From assembly GCA_017504065.1 (NCBI GenBank), contig JAFVRU010000191.1:1-7688 (forward strand): a stretch of 7,688 bases of DNA, in the 5' to 3' direction. Both the position numbers and the translations under genes were made by a program. This DNA is from Clostridia bacterium. GTDB taxonomy: Bacteria > Bacillota > Clostridia > Christensenellales > Borkfalkiaceae. Under the pieces are notes generated by a model, which was not told the origin of the DNA, did not search any database, and saw nothing but the letters and a program-made list of their open reading frames with translations. Below are positions 5,694 through 7,688 of the stretch, piece after piece (the stretch's first letter is position 1; the number at the start of each line of letters is the position of its first letter).

Positions 5694-6599
5694 TTACAAG
5701 CCCAACAATTTCATGGCATTTTCATGCGTAATCTTGTTGTACGCCGCGCCGCTGATCACGCCGCGTTTTTTCCAATCTTTCAACGTTTCCACAAGCGGAA
5801 CGTCCATACCAGGGAAGCAAAGATCCGTACCAAAATACATTCTGTCTTCGAATTCTTTCACAAATTCCGCCGTATATTTCTCATCGCGCGTCAACGCGTT
5901 GTACGCCGTGGGATCGGAAAGATCGCAATGCAAGTTCGGATACCGCCGCAACAGTTTCGCAACAACCCCTTCTTCTTTAATCGGCGAAGAATTAAACAAG
6001 AACCCTTCTACCTGTCCTTCGTCCAAGAATTTGAACGGAACGCCGCGTTCTCCCGGAGTTTCGAGTTTTGCAATTTCCGACCAGAAAACAGGCCCGTGGC
6101 CGAATAGAATCAGCTTGGGAAAACGGCGCAAAGAAAGCTCTAACTGCGGAAGCCCGGGATCGTCATATAAACCAAAATCCCCCGTAGTTTGATCCGAACC
6201 GTCGGGCGTAACCGAAAACCCGACCTTTTCCGCCGCACGGAACAAATTCTGTACGCGCGGATCGTCCATGCGCATATTCGGCATGACTTCCCCAATTCCT
6301 TTACAGCCTTTTTCTTTATAAAACTCCATCAAATCTTCGAATTTCGCAAACGGGGAATTGGTCAAGGAACGGGGGTCTATATTGCAAAACGGAATAATCC
6401 GATCGGGGTATTCCCTTGCCATATCGATAATATCTTCCGTGTTTTGCGGAATGTAAATTTCAGGGCTAACGATGGGCATTACCACGCTCATATCAATTCC
6501 CAATCTTTCCTGTTCTTTCAAAAGCTCTGGCAACGTGCAAAAAGGCGTTACAAAAGGCATTTTTACACGATACGCGTGCGAGTGAATATCAATTAACAT
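5694..6599 (-). CDS. amidohydrolase-2 family (ACMSD-like) TIM-barrel hydrolase
   Basis: A 301-residue cytoplasmic protein of the amidohydrolase-2 family (COG2159-like), whose members are metal-dependent hydrolases or decarboxylases. Visible motifs are the N-terminal metal pair DIHSH (H6, H8), KGIGEV (E104), LFGHGPVFW with H168, CDLSD (226) and FGTDLCFPG with the conserved metal Asp D259; the family's closing ENAMKLLGL is at 293-301. Where the family usually has a metal-binding His at the end of the fifth strand, this protein reads SVTPDGSDQ (129-137) with no His. It may use Asp133 or a single metal held by H6/H8/D259. A strong AAAGGAG lies six bases upstream of the ATG at 6599. The gene is 17 bases after the phosphoesterase and 42 before the fusion gene, so it is cotranscribed with both. 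Which bond it acts on cannot be told from sequence. Confidence 0.85.
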   Translation of the reverse strand: MLIDIHSHAYRVKMPFVTPFCTLPELLKEQERLGIDMSVVMPIVSPEIYIPQNTEDIIDMAREYPDRIIPFCNIDPRSLTNSPFAKFEDLMEFYKEKGCKGIGEVMPNMRMDDPRVQNLFRAAEKVGFSVTPDGSDQTTGDFGLYDDPGLPQLELSLRRFPKLILFGHGPVFWSEIAKLETPGERGVPFKFLDEGQVEGFLFNSSPIKEEGVVAKLLRRYPNLHCDLSDPTAYNALTRDEKYTAEFVKEFEDRMYFGTDLCFPGMDVPLVETLKDWKKRGVISGAAYNKITHENAMKLLGL

Positions 6600-6605
6600 A
6601 TTATT

Positions 6606-6612
6606 CTCCTTT
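6606..6612 (-). promoter_or_regulatory. ribosome binding site of the amidohydrolase gene
   Basis: AAAGGAG on the minus strand, six bases before the ATG at 6599 and immediately after the phosphoesterase stop codon. It fixes the start at the DIHSH-bearing N-terminus. Confidence 0.7.
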
Positions 6613-6616
6613 ATCT

Positions 6617-7684
6617 TTAATAAGGTATCACCATTTTAATACGATCGTCAAGATCGTACGTGCAATTACTACCGATCCGAACCAACCGAATTTGCCGTTT
6701 CTCCGTATCCACGCTTACGACCGTAAGCAAATCTTCCGCTTTCGTGCCTTCCGCGCGAGGCAAATCGCAATCGTAATTTTGCCAAGTATCGCATGCCGTC
6801 GAAGCAAAACATACGACTTTTTGATCGGGATACTCTTCACAGCGAGCAACGATATCATGATGAGTGTGCCCGACAAAATATCCGACAAACTCCCCTTTGC
6901 CCCGCGCCGTAAAATCACAATCCACGGTAATTTGTTTCGGCAACAAGTTTTCCAATTCGGTAGGAGCGTAGCTCTTTTGCAGCTTCGTCCCGTTGATCCA
7001 AGCGTTCATAATATCAGGAAGTTGACCGTAAGTATCCTTTCGACTGTCAAAACTCTTTCCTTTTTGCGTCCAAGCCCCGTCTATGACGACGTGCGGATAA
7101 CAGAACGTATGCAATGCAAGCAATACATGATAGCCTTGCGGTACGGACTCTAATGCCTTGATTAACCAATCCGTTTGCGCTTGCAAAATCATTTCCTTAC
7201 CGCGATGCACTTTGTAATTCCCATCTTCATCTAAATCATCGGGCGTATCGTAAGAATTCAAAACAAGCAAGACAATTTTATATTGATCGTTTTGAATCAT
7301 ATAATACGGACGATTCAACGTTTCAAGCCCGATTTGCGCTTTCAAAGGCGCGATAAACTTCTCAAACGACATCTGCGTCGTCGCGGAAATCGAAGCTTTC
7401 GTACTGTTGCCCAAGTCATGATTCCCGAGCACCGTGTAGAACGGCTTTTCCGATTTTAATACTTCGTTGACGTACCACTTCCCGTCCGATTCCGCATAAT
7501 CGCCGCCCATAATATCCCCAAGACATACTCCACAATCCAACGCTTCGTAATAATTGAGATATTCGATCGCCGAACGCATTTGCTTCGCGCATCTATGTAC
7601 GTCCGTAGTTACAAGCATAGAGAAACATTTCTTGACGTTGGTTTCCCCCCAACCGTGGCAACCGTAATAAGAACTCGCATGCAT
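6617..7684 (-). CDS. calcineurin-like metallophosphoesterase (5' end uncertain)
   Basis: At least 355 residues of a dinuclear metallophosphoesterase. The metal-site motifs are TTDVH (D28, H30), LGDIMGGD (D57), LGNHD (N88, H89, D90), ALHTF (H192) and VGHTHHD (H273, H275). A C-terminal beta extension begins after WQNYDCDLPRAEGT (301-314) and ends in the DDRIKMVIPY tail, an arrangement known in larger Firmicute phosphoesterases of unassigned substrate. The first ATG in the frame is at 7684, but the frame remains open through the last four bases, so the true start may lie outside the window. About 30 residues precede the first metal ligand and show no signal peptide. Twelve Cys residues are spread along the chain, consistent with a cytoplasmic protein. 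It heads the visible part of the operon and probably removes a phosphate or splits a phosphodiester in the same pathway as the GDPD domain; this role is inferred. Confidence 0.85.
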   Translation of the reverse strand: MHASSYYGCHGWGETNVKKCFSMLVTTDVHRCAKQMRSAIEYLNYYEALDCGVCLGDIMGGDYAESDGKWYVNEVLKSEKPFYTVLGNHDLGNSTKASISATTQMSFEKFIAPLKAQIGLETLNRPYYMIQNDQYKIVLLVLNSYDTPDDLDEDGNYKVHRGKEMILQAQTDWLIKALESVPQGYHVLLALHTFCYPHVVIDGAWTQKGKSFDSRKDTYGQLPDIMNAWINGTKLQKSYAPTELENLLPKQITVDCDFTARGKGEFVGYFVGHTHHDIVARCEEYPDQKVVCFASTACDTWQNYDCDLPRAEGTKAEDLLTVVSVDTEKRQIRLVRIGSNCTYDLDDRIKMVIPY

Positions 7685-7688
7685 AATA

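Noticed and set aside
5307..6107. Plus-strand open frame of 266 codons
   Set aside because: It lies antisense across two well-supported genes and their junction, its product is rich in Arg/Phe/His/Ile in the way of reverse-frame translations, and it has no recognisable domain.
1..7688. CRISPR arrays, tRNA/rRNA genes, insertion sequences, phage attachment sites
   Set aside because: No regularly spaced repeats, cloverleaf sequences, transposase motifs or long terminal repeats were seen; coding genes and short gaps account for almost every base.

Overview
The window reads as a dense stretch of bacterial chromosome, most likely from a Clostridia-type member of the Bacillota. This rests on the short intergenic spaces, A+G-rich ribosome-binding sites before nearly every gene, moderate base composition, and a housekeeping block of a rdgB-type nucleotidase, a YfcE-type phosphoesterase and polA. 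The lineage is an inference; there is no rRNA or other strong taxonomic marker. All seven genes are on the minus strand, so they are read from high to low coordinates.

Upstream group (7684 to 4044): a calcineurin-type metallophosphoesterase whose 5' end may be cut by the window edge, an amidohydrolase-2 family TIM-barrel protein, and a two-domain protein joining a nitrilase-superfamily amidase to a glycerophosphodiester phosphodiesterase (GDPD). The genes are 17 and 42 bases apart and end at a strong intrinsic terminator (4002-4029), so they form one operon whose promoter lies outside the window. Four hydrolytic modules, two for phosphoester/phosphodiester bonds and two for C-N or related bonds, suggest stepwise breakdown of a phosphodiester-linked, amide-containing small molecule. 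The substrate cannot be read from the sequence.

Middle group (3978 to 1458): a sigma-70 promoter with a 17-base spacer, an ArsR/SmtB-type operator just downstream, the metal-sensing repressor, and a Zn/Cd/Pb-type P1B ATPase that overlaps it by ATGA. This is an autoregulated heavy-metal efflux unit. A perfect DnaA-box 9-mer sits just upstream of its promoter.

Downstream group (1421 to 1): a promoter partly inside a large hairpin drives an XTP/dITP diphosphatase gene (rdgB), a YfcE-like phosphoesterase overlapping it by TAATG, and the first 91 codons of polA, which runs off the left edge. This is a nucleotide-sanitation and DNA-repair operon.

The most unusual items are the nitrilase-GDPD fusion and its operon, with apparent metal-ligand substitutions in two of the enzymes. 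No mobile element, tRNA, rRNA or CRISPR array was seen, and no gap between genes exceeds about 140 bases.
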